A stretch of DNA of 64,000 nt from Calonectria ilicicola (GCA_020809705.1 CP085826.1:5704001-5768000), one strand, 5' to 3'; numbered from the stretch's first letter, positions 35,343 to 48,341 are shown. Program-made: numbers and translations. The notes: generated from the sequence alone by a model not told the origin.

Positions 35343-38300
35343 GAAGTGGACTTTAGCGGGAGGAGGTTATGGCTTTGCTTTTCGGTCTGGTGTACGGGGG
35401 GAAATGGATTTCGTGCCTACACTACGAGTTGACGAACTGGGCGTCAGCACCCGATCTTCGGTCATAGAGGCCGGTCGATTAGCAATGAAAAAAAAAATTG
35501 CATGGTCTCGGACCCTTTAAACCAGAAATTGCGGATGTGTTTTGGCGACCACTCAATCGTGATATATGGACCAACCAACCAGCATGACGCTCCTGAGAGC
35601 TTGTGGATAGAGGACCGAATCTCACCAGGAACAGGCTTTGGGTGACTGATTTGTGGCAGTTCCTGTTGGTCCGGCCGGTCCTGTCATCTTCTAAGAGTTT
35701 GCCATTGTTTAAGGATGCTAACTGTGTAGCTAGATAAATGATGCCACTATGTGGTACAGAGGAAGAGCATTTGTCAGATGAAGATCAGAGGAGTGCACTC
35801 GGAAATGCGATGCGATGCGGTGAGATAGCATAATGCAGTTTGGTCCAGGGACGTAGTGACAGGTCAGAGCCAAAAGGGAAATAGTCAGTCCAGTGGGCCA
35901 AGCACGATGATGCATTCCCACCCCTCCCAAACATAGTGTAGTGGGGGTGTGTAAGCGCGTGGACGTCGAACAACACATCGTCAGCGTCTGGATCTCGTAG
36001 TACGCCCACCGCTAGCCAACCACCCCAAATAAATAACAAGAAAATGTAAACAAAGCAGGTCCGATGCAGCTCGCGTCTGCGCGTCTTTTTGGCCTTCGGA
36101 CCTTGTTTGCCTCCATCGTCAGTTACTCAGCATGACACAATGACAGCCGAGGCGAGCCACGTTGATAGATGAGGGGAGTGGGCGTGCCGGTTCCGCGCTC
36201 TGAGCCCTAGCAAAGTTGGGCGCTGGTCCATGGCTCTGGGGGTGACATGTTTTCAAGACTTTATGGCGCTGCGAGAGTAAAAGAACGGACAAGGCGAGAC
36301 CCACGCAAGGGGGGGAAGCCACACGTGGATGCGTCGATTCACGGGACGAGGCGAGGGATGAGCGATGATGTGCATGAGTCCATCATACCTGGGTGCAGCC
36401 AGACCAGAGGGTTCGCAGAACAGGCGGACGAAAAACGCAGTCAGAATCATCTCACTTGGGTCAAGGAGTTTTGAATGTGACCGGCCGAGAAGAATAGAGA
36501 CAGACTATTGATAGCACATGGCTTGTGCGACTTGATTAACGCAAAGTCGTCGGTGTGAGAGTGAGACTACGTTGGGTACTAGCTCGGCCATGGCAGGGCG
36601 AAGGAATGAACGGTCTGGGACTCCGGGGCTCGGGAGGACGACAAGCAGTCCCCGGGAGCAGAGGCCAAGGGCGAGGAGGCCATCACGCGGTCACGTTGCT
36701 GTGCGGCCGGCAATTCTGCTCTGGCACCAGCAAGGTACGGGGAAAGGGCCGCGCAGCCCGCACCAAAGCAGCAAAGGGGGGAGACGTTGTCTGTAGCTGG
36801 ATGCTGCACAGCGAATAAAGCAGATGCCAAATGGGGGAAACGAGGCAGTTGGCAGAGCGAATCGCAATGCTTGTTTAGGGATTTTGAGTTCCCGCGGCTC
36901 TGGCAAGAGAGTTGCGGCCCTGGCCATGGATGCTTGTGCCCGCCATGATCCATAGTATGGGCTCGTGCGAGCCATGGCTGCTTGAGCGGTGCGGCATCCG
37001 ACTCTGAGCAGCGTTTATGATGCCAGAAATGGTCATGGTGGTGGTGGTGGTGCCCGCCCACTAAACTCGCTCAGCTGCGCCCCCCCGCTCTCCGATGCCA
37101 TGCCACCAAAGAGGGAAAAAAAAATAATAAAAAAATAAGGCGAGGGAGGGACCCTGTGTTTAGATACTTCGGACCAGGCCATGTCAGCCTTTTGTTATTT
37201 TAGAGCGGGAACACGAGGGGCGACCCTCTCTCTGCCTCGTCATGGAGGGACAACTGCTCGCTTGCCTGCTTACATAAATTGGGAGCGGAATATAAGCTGA
37301 AAATCAAAGACGAGCACGGCAGCGGCTGCCTGTGAAAACAGCCAAAACACGGGTGTCATATGTCTCTGGCTCTAACTCAACTCGCCCAGTCTGGACGCAT
37401 CATTACTCGCCAGCGCAGTATCTTGCACATATCCATGGGTGGCCCGGCATTGTCACACGTGTGAGTTTCCTGGCTTCCCCATCCACCACATTCCCGCCCT
37501 CTCTCGCTCGCTCACTCGCTCACTCTTGCATCCAATCCCCCGTCCTATTAACGGTTGGCCCCGTCCCCGCAAAGGCGGGAAAAAAGGAAGCCAAATAAAA
37601 AAGGCACGACACGGAACAGCACAGAGCACAGTCACAGTCACAGATGCTCCAACCATCAGCGACACACACAGATCCACCATCCACCCAACTAGCATACCTT
37701 GTCTGTCTGTTTGGTCTACCTACCTAATCAACTATCCACCCATCCACACCTGCACCTCTTTCCCATTCCTTTAACTTGCCTTGCATCTTTGAACTCGTCC
37801 TCGTTATTACCACTCCCGCTCCCCTCCCAGATTACCATCGTCATCACTGCATCTATCACGCACACCTCGTCTTCCTCTCCTCTCCTCTCCTCTTCTCCCC
37901 CACGCCCCTGTCAACTTTGTTGTGGCTTGGTGAGTGGGAACAAGAGGGTCCCTTTGGTGCAATCTGTTGGGTGGCTCTTGTTACTCACAGCCTAGTCTGC
38001 CTGCTTGCCTACTTGCCGACCCAAGGTATTGGCCGGAGGATCACAGGGCGCTTCCTTTGGTTCCTTCACTTTTTCACAGCAGGGCAGGCTTTTTTTTTTT
38101 TTTTATCTCTCTTCCTTGAAAAGCCGAGACCTGTCTTTCGACTCCTCTTTTTTACTTTCCCGCACCCGTCTTTCCCCATTCCACTCGGCTTCTTTCTCTG
38201 TTCCTCGCGGGTCTCCTCTTTTTTTTTTTTTTCTTGCTTGTCTCTCTTGCGAGTTTTACACTTGAGCTCGGTTAAACTTCCCTTGCCAGTCACCCAGGTG

Positions 38301-39266
38301 AGAGATCAGAGGGTTACAAGAACGGGCCGGCTACCCTCGACGGTTGATGAGTGGCCAAACTACCCCCATCTCACCAACAAACCAAACTCGACTGAGCAAG
38401 ACCAGGGTCGCCACTTCTCGGCGGTGCCTGTTATTAGTTGTCCCAAACTATCAACTGAACTGAGTGCATACTCGCACCATCCCACATTCTGTTCCCATCC
38501 CCATCCACATCCACATCCACATCCCCATCCACATCCCTATCCCCGTCTCAGCCTGTCCACCCATTCATCCATTCCACCATCAATCGCACACATTGGGAAC
38601 TCGGAACTTGACGCGCACACAAGCGCACACGCGCACACCTGACACAAGCCTGCAAGAGGCATCGGGGGAAAAGGAAGCAACAAGCACAAGAAGAAGAAAC
38701 CACAGCAACGTTAGGTACGTATCTGAAACCACCAACAAAAGGCGTGCATAATCAAGCCCACTCGTGCAAGTCCAAGACCCAAGCCCCAAGACTCAAGGCC
38801 CTAGGTCCAAGACCTTCCCTTTCCAAGGATTGGCGGCCCAGTGCCAAAAGGGCTGTTGTCGGCGACGCTGCCTGGGTCTGTCAGCTCTCGTCTGTTCACG
38901 AGACCCCAGCTTCCAGCCAGCCAGCTCCCCAAGTACAAGCAACCCAGGCACAGGCGCAGGCGCAGGCGCTGCGAGGCAGGGTCGTGGCGATACCCCGGGC
39001 CTCCGAGCCCCCCTGATTGGCCCCCTCCAGGTCCCCTAACACGCGCGAAAACCGCCTCTGAGGCCCGCTGCTCAACTCTCCCTCTTTCAAATTCCCAGCA
39101 GGCTCTCCAGGCGTCTTGTACCAGCCCATCCACTAATACATCACCACCCGTACCAGGCCAGAAACCACCCACCGTCGCCGTCCGACCACCGCTCCCGAAT
39201 CCCTCTCGCTCGATTCTTTTTACATGTTTTCATCAAGTACCAGTCTATATTATCGAATTCGACATC
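35343..39266. other. 3.9-kb gene-free region and probable long leader of the RING-PHD gene
   Basis: The left half shows no motif beyond a short TGCGA repeat (35806-35820) and GGT triplets (37037-37051). From about 37480 to 39260 the plus strand is dominated by C and T, with 15-T and 14-T runs (38090-38104 and 38219-38232) and CCATCC/ACATCC repeats. That pattern is usual for fungal promoters and 5' leaders read rightward. A consensus donor (GTACGT at 38715) suggests a leader intron, but I cannot fix its acceptor. Long open frames here, such as 37776-38642, reflect the pyrimidine bias. Confidence 0.5.
38496..38542 (+). repeat. CCATCC / ACATCC hexamer repeat
   Basis: Roughly seven imperfect hexamers alternating CCATCC and ACATCC in the pyrimidine-rich region upstream of the RING-PHD gene. 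Confidence 0.8.
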
Positions 39267-41275
39267 ATGTCTGAACCGGAGCAGTGCATTATATGCCTGG
39301 ATCCCCTGCCGCACCCCTCGTCGCTCGACGCTGACGACACAGGTGGTGGTGTTGGTGCTGGTGCTGGTAGTAGTGCCAGTGTCAGTGCCAGTCCGAATGG
39401 TGTTGGTGACGCCGTTCTGGTACCCGCCACTACCGCCCCCGATGTCAACGGCGAAGACGACACCAGCTATCTCAACATTGTTGCCGCTCTCGATGGCTGC
39501 AATCACATTATTCACGATGCCTGCATTCGTTCCTGGGCTCAAAAGACCAATACCTGTCCCATTTGCCGCAACCCCTTCCATTCTGTCCGCGTGTACAACG
39601 GCGTCGATGGTAAGCTGCCTAGTCCCTGCCTCATGCATGTGTCCACCCGCTGATCCATTCACTTTCTACGCCAGGCACCGTCATTTCCACCTACGATGTA
39701 CAAGACAAGAAGCAAGTTGCCGAGTTCGACGTACAACAATGGCTAGGAGAGAACCCCGAGGAAGAGGAGGAACAAAACAATCCCTGTCCCGTCTGCAACT
39801 CGGCTGAACGCGAAGATGTCCTGCTTCTTTGCGACAGCTGCGATGCAGCATACCACACACACTGCGTTGGTCTGGAAGCTGTTCCTGATGGTGACTGGTA
39901 TTGCATGGAATGTTCTCACCTCTTCCAGCTTACTGAAGAGCCAGATCCAATGGAGGGCGACCGGACACCACGACCGCAAAATGTACGCAGGCCAAACCCT
40001 CGAAGTGTGCGAGGATACCACGTCCGGACGAGAGCCCGCCTTCGACGGGCCCGTCGGCAGGCTCGTAACGTCGAGTGGCAGGGTGCCTGGGGTCAGTTCT
40101 CTGGTCGATTTTACGAGATGAGCGAGCTAGACCTTGACAACCATGACGAAGAGGATGAAGAGCTGGAGCAATTTCGGCAATTTCAGGAACTTGGCCGTCG
40201 GGAACTCGAGCGGTGGCAGCAGCGAATGGACATTGCTCATCGCCTCGGCGCTCGCGACGCTTTTGCCAACAATATTCCCCCAGCTATTAGTGAGCGCTTA
40301 CAACCTCCCCCCCCACCTGTCGAGGAGACCCGGGACGAAAGACGGGCCTGGGGTGCACTTGATCGTGTTCGCGAAGCTGAAGAACCCGCTCCAAACCCCA
40401 ACACTCGCAAGCGCAAGGTGCGATCGGTGACTGCTTCTCCTAGAGAACCGGTTCCGGAGCCAGAACGCAAGCTCAAGCGCCCCAGGACACGACGACTACC
40501 AACCCACAACGGGGAGGGTTCAAGCTCCATGTCATCTCCCGCGCCGGCCGGGCCTTCAACCCTGAGGGCCACCAACGGATCCTCGAGAAACGGTGTGCAG
40601 GCTCGAGGTGATATCGATCCTCCTCTTGTCTCCTCCCTCCTCAAAGAGCTTGAGCCACACGCCGCATCAGAAGATGAGACAACAGTAACCATCAATGGAT
40701 GGCGACAACAACCAGACGCGTCGTCGCCGGCCATTTCTCCAGCTATCTCACCTTTTAGCAGCCCTCGTGCGCTCTCACTCACCCCACCCCCGCTGCCTAG
40801 CGTAGGCGGGCGACCAACCTCTCCAACTCTATCTCTCAGCACACACATTCAACCCAGATATCCTCCAGCAAACTATTCCCCCACCCGTATCAACAGTGAT
40901 CATAGTGATTCTGAATCACGGCCAAACAGGACGGAAAGTCGTCCACTCGAGCTGCGCCAACCCCGTCCGCGCCGCCCACATCAGGTCCCGGCGCAAAAAG
41001 AGGAACAACCGCAACCTCAGCAATCTCCAACAAGATGGACAATGACACAAGAAGAAAAGAGGAACATCAATGATATTGTAAAAACTGCGCTGAGACCGCA
41101 CTGGCGGGCTCAGAAGTTGACGACGGAGCAGTATGCTACAATCAACCGAGACATTTCAAGAAAACTTTATGACGAAGTCAAGAACGCGTCGTCACTAAAC
41201 GGCGAAGCCCGGCAGTCTTGGGAAAGACGCGCCAGTAAAGAAGTGGCCCGGGCTGTTGCGGAACTTCAAGCTTGA
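39267..41275 (+). CDS. RING and PHD finger protein (Asr1/PHRF1-like)
   Basis: Exons 39267-39609 and 39675-41275 (65-bp intron, GTAAGC donor, GCTGAT branch, CCAG acceptor) give 647 residues. A RING finger spans residues 7 to about 102, with a Gly/Ser-rich insertion between its first cysteine pair and CNHIIHDAC ... CPIC. A PHD finger follows at about 152-198 (CPVC ... LLLCDSCDAAYHTHC ... WYCMEC). The middle is disordered and rich in Arg, Pro and Ser, with basic clusters. The last 70 residues are helical (DIVKTALRPHWRAQKLTTEQYATI) and resemble the C-terminal module of PHRF1 and SCAF-type proteins. Yeast Asr1 with the same RING-PHD order ubiquitinates RNA polymerase II through its phosphorylated CTD, so a similar nuclear E3 role is likely. 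The frame is open upstream to 38841, but the family starts just before the RING. Confidence 0.88.
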
Positions 41276-42435
41276 TTGATCACACAAAAGAGACAAAGAG
41301 CGAGCGGAAATTGATTTAGCAGGCGTTCCATGGATTATCGGGCGGGCCAGATGGTTTGATACCCAGCATCATTTGACGGGGAACAATATTCTTTGTTTGG
41401 TAGCGAGGTGCTGAACCGGAGTCGGATCGGATTACATTTGCGGGTCTAGTCAACTTGTCTTGAGCCATGTATGTTTTGGGCTCCCACATGTAGGTAGTTT
41501 TTGTCTAAATATCGTCTGTCGGCAGGCTGTGAGGCCTAGGGTTTAGGAAATTCAGAACCAGCGCAGCAAATGCGTCAAGTTAGCTGCAGTAGCCTTTTAA
41601 CATGCGTGCGCGTCCAAGTGAGGGTGATGCTAAGATGAGACACCTGACTGTGTTTAGCCGATGACGCTTGACGACTAACGGATGGTTACCGGCAACATTT
41701 CCCTTGTTGATCACAAGAGAAACAGTGGCCGAATAAGAGCTCCGAAGAGCCGGCGACAGTCGGAAGGTCAAGTACCCTGACATTCCGAAGAAGTCAAAGT
41801 AGTAGTAAACATTAATGGCGCGGTCACGATTGGGCGATTGAAGATAAGAAGAGCCACTGAAGATATGGACCCATCGTGGGGGTGCATCGACGAGCTCGAA
41901 TACAGTGTTGGTTCCTGGTCTCACATCACGAAGAGGAGACCCAGACCATTAAAATGAAGCAATGTCAGCAGTATCTATCTAACAGAACCCGGTGGGAGAA
42001 AAATAAGAAGGAAAAAACCTCCTGCAGGCCCCGCTAGCGAAAAGACTGCGAGTTACTCTCGGCACACGTAAATGATCAGGACGTTCTGGAGGTGGAAACA
42101 GGTCCTGACGATAAGGAAAATTGTGCCTTGAAGAGAAAAGAAAAGAGAAAAACAGAAATTTGGGTCCGGGCTGGGGGAAATATGCCATGGAGCAGGTGTG
42201 GGTACTTGTGCCTGGGTTATCAGGCAAGAAGGACAAACCCACCTCGGGCTCTGGCTGAGTGCTGGCTGACATAACACAAATCACAATGTGCCGTCCAATG
42301 AGCGCTGGCTAGCGGTACGTACCTCGAGCTCCCGCTCAGCATGGAAAAAGTTCGAGGGTCCTGAACATCACCAGCTTCTCTTGGGTTGCTCGCTCAGTAT
42401 ATCGGGAGCCAACCACCAGTTCATCTCACACCACA
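41276..42435. other. intergenic region between the RING-PHD gene and mL46
   Basis: 1160 bp between tandem genes. The first part should be the 3' region of the RING-PHD gene and the last 200-300 bp the mL46 promoter. Open frames on the minus strand (41580-41924, 41979-42284) have no recognisable product. Confidence 0.5.
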
Positions 42436-43637
42436 ATGGCTGCCTCAAGTAGGGGCGGACGAGCCGTCAAGGCCGCCTTCTCAAGTAAGCTTTCCCGAAC
42501 CGCCTGCGTCGCCCAATTGGCTCCAATTTGTCCTGGCTGCGTGGGTTAAAAAAGAAGCCATTTTCACATACTCACACCATTGCCCGTCACAGCATCTCCG
42601 AATCTCTGTGCCCGATGCGCTTCCTCCTCGACCATCTCCTCCTCTTCGCCTTTCGCCAGAATCCCTGCCCGCCTCTACTCGGCTGCCGCCACCGATGCCT
42701 CACCCACATCCTCTGCCGCGAAACCCCCACCGTCGCCGCCGCCGTACGATGTCCGTTCGGGCATGATCCTCACACGGCCACCACTTGTCACGCGCAATCT
42801 GCACCCCTTTGAGAACGCCTTCTTCTTCTACCAGAAGCGCCTTGAGGAGCGCCTCAACACTCCATTCATCACCAGCATCTACTATAAGCCCGACACAGCC
42901 CGCCGTCTAGACTGGAATCTCAAAGTTGAAGAGCGCCAGGGTACCGTCGCCAAGGAGATTGGCGTCTACAATGGCAAAAGCTCCAAGGCCTGGGACGATG
43001 AGCTCCGCGTTGGCGATGCACTGAGCGACCAAGAGAGCATTGTCAAGGCTCTACTCAAGGATGCCGAAGCCCGTGTCAGTGATGATGCTGAAGTCATTTC
43101 AGCCCAGGATATCGTCCCTGTCGAACCTCCCGCCAGCCGCACCACTGAGGCTGACAAGACTGGTGATGTTCGCCGTCTGGACCGTGAGCTTGAGCGAACG
43201 CTATACCTAGTTGTCAAAGGTAAGGAAGGCTGGGTTTTCCCATCTGATATCATTGCCAAGGAGGAGAACCTTCACGAGGTAAGTCGACATAATACATTCC
43301 ATCGCAACCCCGCTATGTGACATAAAACTAATATTCCGCTTAGTCCGCCAAGCGAACTTTGGATGAGGCCGCTGGTGTCAACATGAACACTTGGGTTGTC
43401 GGCCGCGTCCCCGTTGCTCACGTTGTCACTGAACCGGTTGTCAAGACTGACGGCACCGTCGAGAAGAAGGGCAACAAGACATTCTTCATCAAGGGTCGCA
43501 TTATGGCTGGCCAGGCTGATCTTAGCGGCAACCGTTTTGGCTACTCTGACTTCAAATGGCTGACCCGCGAGGAGCTCGAAAAGGAGCTTGATCCCGAGTA
43601 CTTCCGCAGTGTGCGCAACATGATGGCAGACAGGTAA
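42436..43637 (+). CDS. MRPL17: mitochondrial large-subunit ribosomal protein mL46 (MRPL17)
   Basis: Exons 42436-42484, 42593-43278 and 43344-43637 encode 342 residues. Introns are 108 and 65 bp; the second has branch ACTAAT and acceptor TTAG. The first exon plus the next 50 residues form an Arg/Ser/Ala-rich presequence for mitochondrial import (MAASSRGGRAVKAAF ... ARIPARLYSAAATDAS). The body has the mL46 signature ENAFFFYQKRLEERLNTPFI and a nudix-like fold in the second half (LYLVVKGKEGWVFPSD, FFIKGRIMAG). It is known as a structural protein of the mitoribosomal large subunit without hydrolase activity. The final FKWLTREELEKELDPEYFRSV segment is conserved. Confidence 0.93.
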
Positions 43638-44417
43638 AGAAAGTATTAAAAAATGAAGAAACGAAGATGAAAACTTAGGAAAGATAGAGCAGCATATCAG
43701 GTGCTGCGTGTACAATTATCATGTATACTTGCTGTACAGAATTCCATTGACTTCCTACGGGAACCATGCTTCTGCCGTCTTAGTTCCCGTAAAGATATCA
43801 TTGCTCCTCATCAAGCAATTAGTGCCTCAAGTGCATTTCCCAATTTTGTCGCATGGTCACATGAAAGCGTAAACGGATGTACATATTCTGCAATTAACTT
43901 CCTACCAATGTTTAACACCTGTAGAAAGAAAACTTAGCTAAGACACGCGAGGTTAACAAAAGGCTATATATATATGCCATGTTTCCGTAGAATAAACCAC
44001 GAGCAAGTGAGTGGGACATTCTTGCACATTCAATATGGGTATCAAATCTAAACCAAGTTCAATATATACGCTATATATTTTGGGTGGGTATTATCACAGT
44101 AAGTGGCGAGATGATAATACAATCCATCAAGCACGATGTAAATGGAGAAGCAAAGTACAATGTTTTCATCACGGCGAGCAATCCCACTGCTTTAAACCGT
44201 GATCCTGGCTTGTTGATACAAATAGGTATTTATCTCAGCACGCAACGCAGCATATAGCAACGTCCTCGTCCTCCGCCATCTACCAGAACAAGACAAGACA
44301 GCACCCAGAAACACATTCGTTACCGCATAAATCGTCTTAAACCCCGCAACGCCGGTTTCCTCCCGTCCGTATTGCTACGTACAACCCAGATTACATCCCC
44401 AGATCGATCATGGGGGT
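43638..44417. other. 3' region between convergent mL46 and SMC3
   Basis: 780 bp, AT-rich, with TATATATAT at about 43968 and several TATATA-like elements near 44060-44090 that could serve as 3'-end signals for both converging genes. No gene is seen. Confidence 0.55.
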
Positions 44418-47400
44418 TTAGGTGGGCTTTGCCTGGCCCTCGACGAAGTTGAGGGCCTCCTCAGTGCTGACACAATTAATTGAGCTGGTCTTGTTTCTAA
44501 AAGTCACACCATAACACTTGTCGGCGACATGAACAATCTCCGGTCGGAAAGTGGTGCAAATGAACTGTGTTCCGGCCTCGTTGGAGATGGAGTCAAGAAG
44601 AGCAGCCACAGCAGTACGGTACTGGGCATCCAGGTTGGCATCCACTTCATCGAAGATGACCATGGGACTGCTTTCAGTCTGCTGGAGCGCAAAGATTAAG
44701 CACAAAGCGCACAAACCTGCAATATTGTTAGATATGTAATGGGAAAGGTCCAAGGGCATGACGTACTCTTTTGACCACCACTGAGTTGCTGAATTCGTTG
44801 CTGTTCATCCAGATGCTTGGAGTTGAAAGACACACTAATACCGACACCAACGTAGTTCTCGACGCTTCCGCGGCCACCCTCATCCTCTGACTCCTCTGGC
44901 TCTACGCGGCGATCGGTCCTTCGTTGAATGACCAAGTGACCATGGCCGGCTGGCACAAGCTTTTCAAAAATAGTTGAGAATTCCTTCGACACCTGCTTGA
45001 AAGTTCGCTCAATAGCTTCATCTTTACGACGATCCAAATGCTCCACGAGCTCCTCGATCGAAGCCTGGGAATCATCAAGCTCCTTTCGACGTTTCATCAA
45101 TTGGTCTTGCTGGGTCGTAAAGTTGTTGTACTGTTCAAACGCCTTTTTGTTGACGTGCTTATACTTCTTCAAAGCCTCGTTTACTCTCTTGAGTTTCGAT
45201 GTGATCTATCCAGAGGTATTAGTTCACACATTCTGCTAAAACTTCAATTCAAGCATGCCACTTACAGTCTTGGCCTCCATATTTTCATATTTGTCGAAGG
45301 CTTCTTCGGGGAGAACACCAAGGTCTCGAATATTCTTGGCACATTCCGCAGCTTGTGTCGTCAGCAAAGCCTTCCGGCGGAGACTCTTGTCCATCCGCTT
45401 CTGCTGTTTCTCAATTCTAGCAGACATTTCCTGTTGGGTCTGCTCTCGCTGTGACTTTTCGGTACCCATTTGTTCCAAGCGCTGAAGCACATCATCCATT
45501 TTAGACTCGGTCTCTCCAAGGGTCGACTCAACAGACTTGAGTCCAGATTGGGCCTTCTTGAGCTCTCTTTGAGACTCCTTCAGGCTACCTGAGGCAGAGC
45601 CTGAGGCGGAATTTTCAAATGCTTGACTGTTCAGTTGGTCTAGTTTCATCTGCAAGTTCTGTCGGAGGTCAACCTCCAAAAGCTGTTTTCGCCTCTCAAG
45701 CTCTCGACGAGACCTGCTGACTTCATTCCACTGTTTTTGCAGTTCCTGAGCATTGGTGCTGAGCTCCTCTAGCTGACTTTCTTCGGCCGATGTAAGACTC
45801 TTCTTGAAATCAGTGCCAACCTCAGCCTCGTGAGCAGCAACCTCCAGCATGAATCCGTTCATGTTCTTCTCAACTGCATCTCGACGCTTGATAGCCGCAT
45901 CCAGGTGGGCCCGTACATTTTCCAAGTGAGCAGCCTTGTTGCGCAGCTCATGCTTCAGAGGTTCAAATCCGTCGTCGGCCTGACGGAGCCGCTGCTCGAA
46001 TTTTTGAACTTCTGACATGGCAGCAGTGATCTCTTGGTCTTTAAGCTCAACCTGCCGACGAATCTCGCGGGATTGGGCAATCAACTTCTCATATTCACTT
46101 CGCCACTTATTAACTCCCTGAACAGCCTCAAGCCGTGATTTTCTGGGGTCAATATAACCACCCGTCATTGCACCTCGCTTGTTGGTAGTATCACCCTCTG
46201 CTGTGATACCATCAACGCCGTGGCTCCTTGCGTACTGACCGGCCACAGTCAGGTTAGGGCAGACAACTACCTTGCCAAACACCTGCTGGAAAGCCTTGTC
46301 GAACTTGGGATCGTAAGTGATCTTGCTTAGCAAGGGTACAGCATCGTTTGACCTGGGAAGGTTCATCTTGCGAGGTCGGAGCTGGGCCAAAGGCATGAAA
46401 GTGACACGACCGCCGTGCTGCCTGAAGAGAGTATCAGCAAGATATGTGGCAGTGTCAGCATTGTCAACGACATAATGGAAGAGACTAGCGCCAGCGATCT
46501 GCTCGACCGGGAGTCGGTATGCATCGCTAACTTCAAGTAGCTCTGCTAGCGTCCCGTAGGCACCTGGGATATCTCGGTCTTGCTTAAGTCGCCGGATGCT
46601 CGCCAAACCTCGGGCTGTAGCTCCGTCCATGGTATGCGACAACTCGCGCTCAGAATTTTCCTTCTCGAGTCGAGTGTTAGAAATAACTGAGTTTAGTTTG
46701 TCATCATCTCGCCGAACAGACTTTCGCTCATCATTAAGCTTGTCCAGCAAATCGCGAGCTCGTGTTGCTTCGTCAGCAAGGCTTGCCCTCTCGCCGTTCC
46801 AGTTAGCTAATCGTGAGCGCAGATCAGAGACTTCCTGCTCAGTTTGAGCAATGGACTGCTGGACCCTCGCCACCTCCTCATCAGCGTCAATCTTGTTGGC
46901 CTTTTGTGTACTGATAGTCAACTCCAGCTCGCTGATCTCTTGGCGAAGCCATGCATCGCGCTCGTTCTTGTTCCTAAATCTAGACCCTCGGCTCTGTTTG
47001 GCAAACAAACGAGATCTTGATGCTTCAACAGTATCTAGCTGCTGTCTGATTTCGTCTTCGGATACCTTTGCCTGGTTGTACTGTGGTAAGATGGTCGCCA
47101 GCTCATTCTCTTTGGCAGAAAATTCAGTTTGAACAGCTTGCAAATCAGCAGCATGTTGTTGACGGGTTTGTTCGAGGGCGGATTGCCCCTCCTTCAAATT
47201 CTTCACCTTCATTTCAACCTTGGCAAGAGCCTTGGCGCTGTCGCGTCGGTCTTCTTCCAACTGCCTCCGATCGATTTGCAGAAGCTCCATCTCCCTCTGA
47301 AGCGTGTGAATTTCAGCATCGAGTCTGGAGATTGCCTTTTCGCCATCGAGAAATTCCTGTCGGCTTGTGTCGGAGGAGTCCAGGCCATCTTGTCGAGCAG

Positions 47401-48212
47401 AATCCAAATCTTCAAGGGCGGACTGAATGGTGACCTGCTCTCTATGATGATACGCGTACTCAAGGCATCGCCTCTCGCGATCCTTGTCCTGGAAACCCCG
47501 CAGCTCTTCCTTTTCTTCTTCCAGTTCATCCAGTCGCTCCTTGATATACTCCAGAAGCTCGTCAATCTTTTCTCTCTTGTTGTTCGTCTCGTTCATGATT
47601 TTAAGCGATTCGGCACGACGCTGTTCGTAAACATGAGTTCCAGCAACCTCCTTGAGCAGATTTAATCTATCGGATTCCTTCATATTGGTGAGGGCGGTGA
47701 CTCGGCCCTGGGGCACAATGTAGTAGGGATTCGATCGAGAAAATCCTGCAGCTTCGAGCAAGTTCATGACATCAGTCTTGGTGACAACCTTGCGATCTAC
47801 CGAGTACTCGTCCTTTTTCAAGCCAATGGTACGGCGCAGGACCAGTTCTTTGTTTCCAGTGAGGAAACGGTCGTCGCTATTGTCGAAGATGATCTCGACA
47901 TATGCAGACATAACTGCAGAGCCTGAGCCTTCATGAAGAAGTCCCTGTCGCTCCTCGCGACTCATCTGAGTGTAAGCATCGCTGAGGACGAAACGAATCG
48001 CCGCGAAGAAGTTACTCTTTCCGGAGCCATTGCGACCGACGATGACATTGGTCTTTGAAGAGAACGGCTCGATAACGGTCTGTTCCTTGTAGCTGTAATG
48101 AAGTGTGAGCGATGGAGGCTTGCGCAAGCGCGAGGGAATGGAGATGGTGATGCGGGACGAAACCGGCGGCGTACCTCTTGAAGCCCTGGATAATGATCTG
48201 CTTGATATACAT
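44418..48212 (-). CDS. SMC3: cohesin subunit SMC3
   Basis: Four exons on the minus strand: 48212-48175, 48092-45266, 45205-44767 and 44716-44418, 1200 residues. Introns are 82, 60 and 50 bp. The start [18 protein letters not shown] is the SMC3 N-terminus. Walker A (GRNGSGKSN) is at about 32-40. Coiled coils run from about 170 to 510 and 680 to 1030. The hinge lies between them ([12 protein letters not shown] to [14 protein letters not shown]). The ABC signature LSGGQKS is at 1096-1102 and Walker B ([13 protein letters not shown]) at about 1119-1131. SMC3 pairs with SMC1 and Scc1/Rad21 to hold sister chromatids together. The lysine pair acetylated by Eco1 in the yeast protein should lie in the head after Walker A, but I did not assign it. 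A MluI cell-cycle box sits 124 bp upstream of the start. Confidence 0.97.
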
Positions 48213-48335
48213 GATGGACTGCGCCGGCGCTCTTGCGCAACATGCGAGGGGTCAGAGAGCTTGTCTGCGAGACACGGCACAGTCTCGACTTTGTCTGTGG
48301 TGTTCTGCCTCTAGAATGCGAACTGATGCGATTCG

Positions 48336-48341
48336 ACGCGT
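48336..48341. promoter_or_regulatory. ACGCGT (MluI cell-cycle box) upstream of SMC3
   Basis: The palindrome ACGCGT is the MBF (Mbp1-Swi6) site that drives G1/S genes in yeast, including cohesin genes. It lies 124 bp before the SMC3 start codon. The same hexamer also occurs at 786, 11814 and 20435 in unrelated places, so chance occurrence is possible. Confidence 0.4.

Noticed and set aside
37776..38642. 288-codon open frame on the plus strand
   Set aside because: Its composition (long Phe, Leu, Ser and Pro-His runs) comes from T and C tracts and CCATCC repeats; no domain is seen and it lies in a leader-like region.
38841..39266. In-frame N-terminal extension of the RING-PHD protein
   Set aside because: The added residues are Pro/Arg/Ser-rich without conserved pattern, and the family begins just before the RING finger; the region reads as leader.
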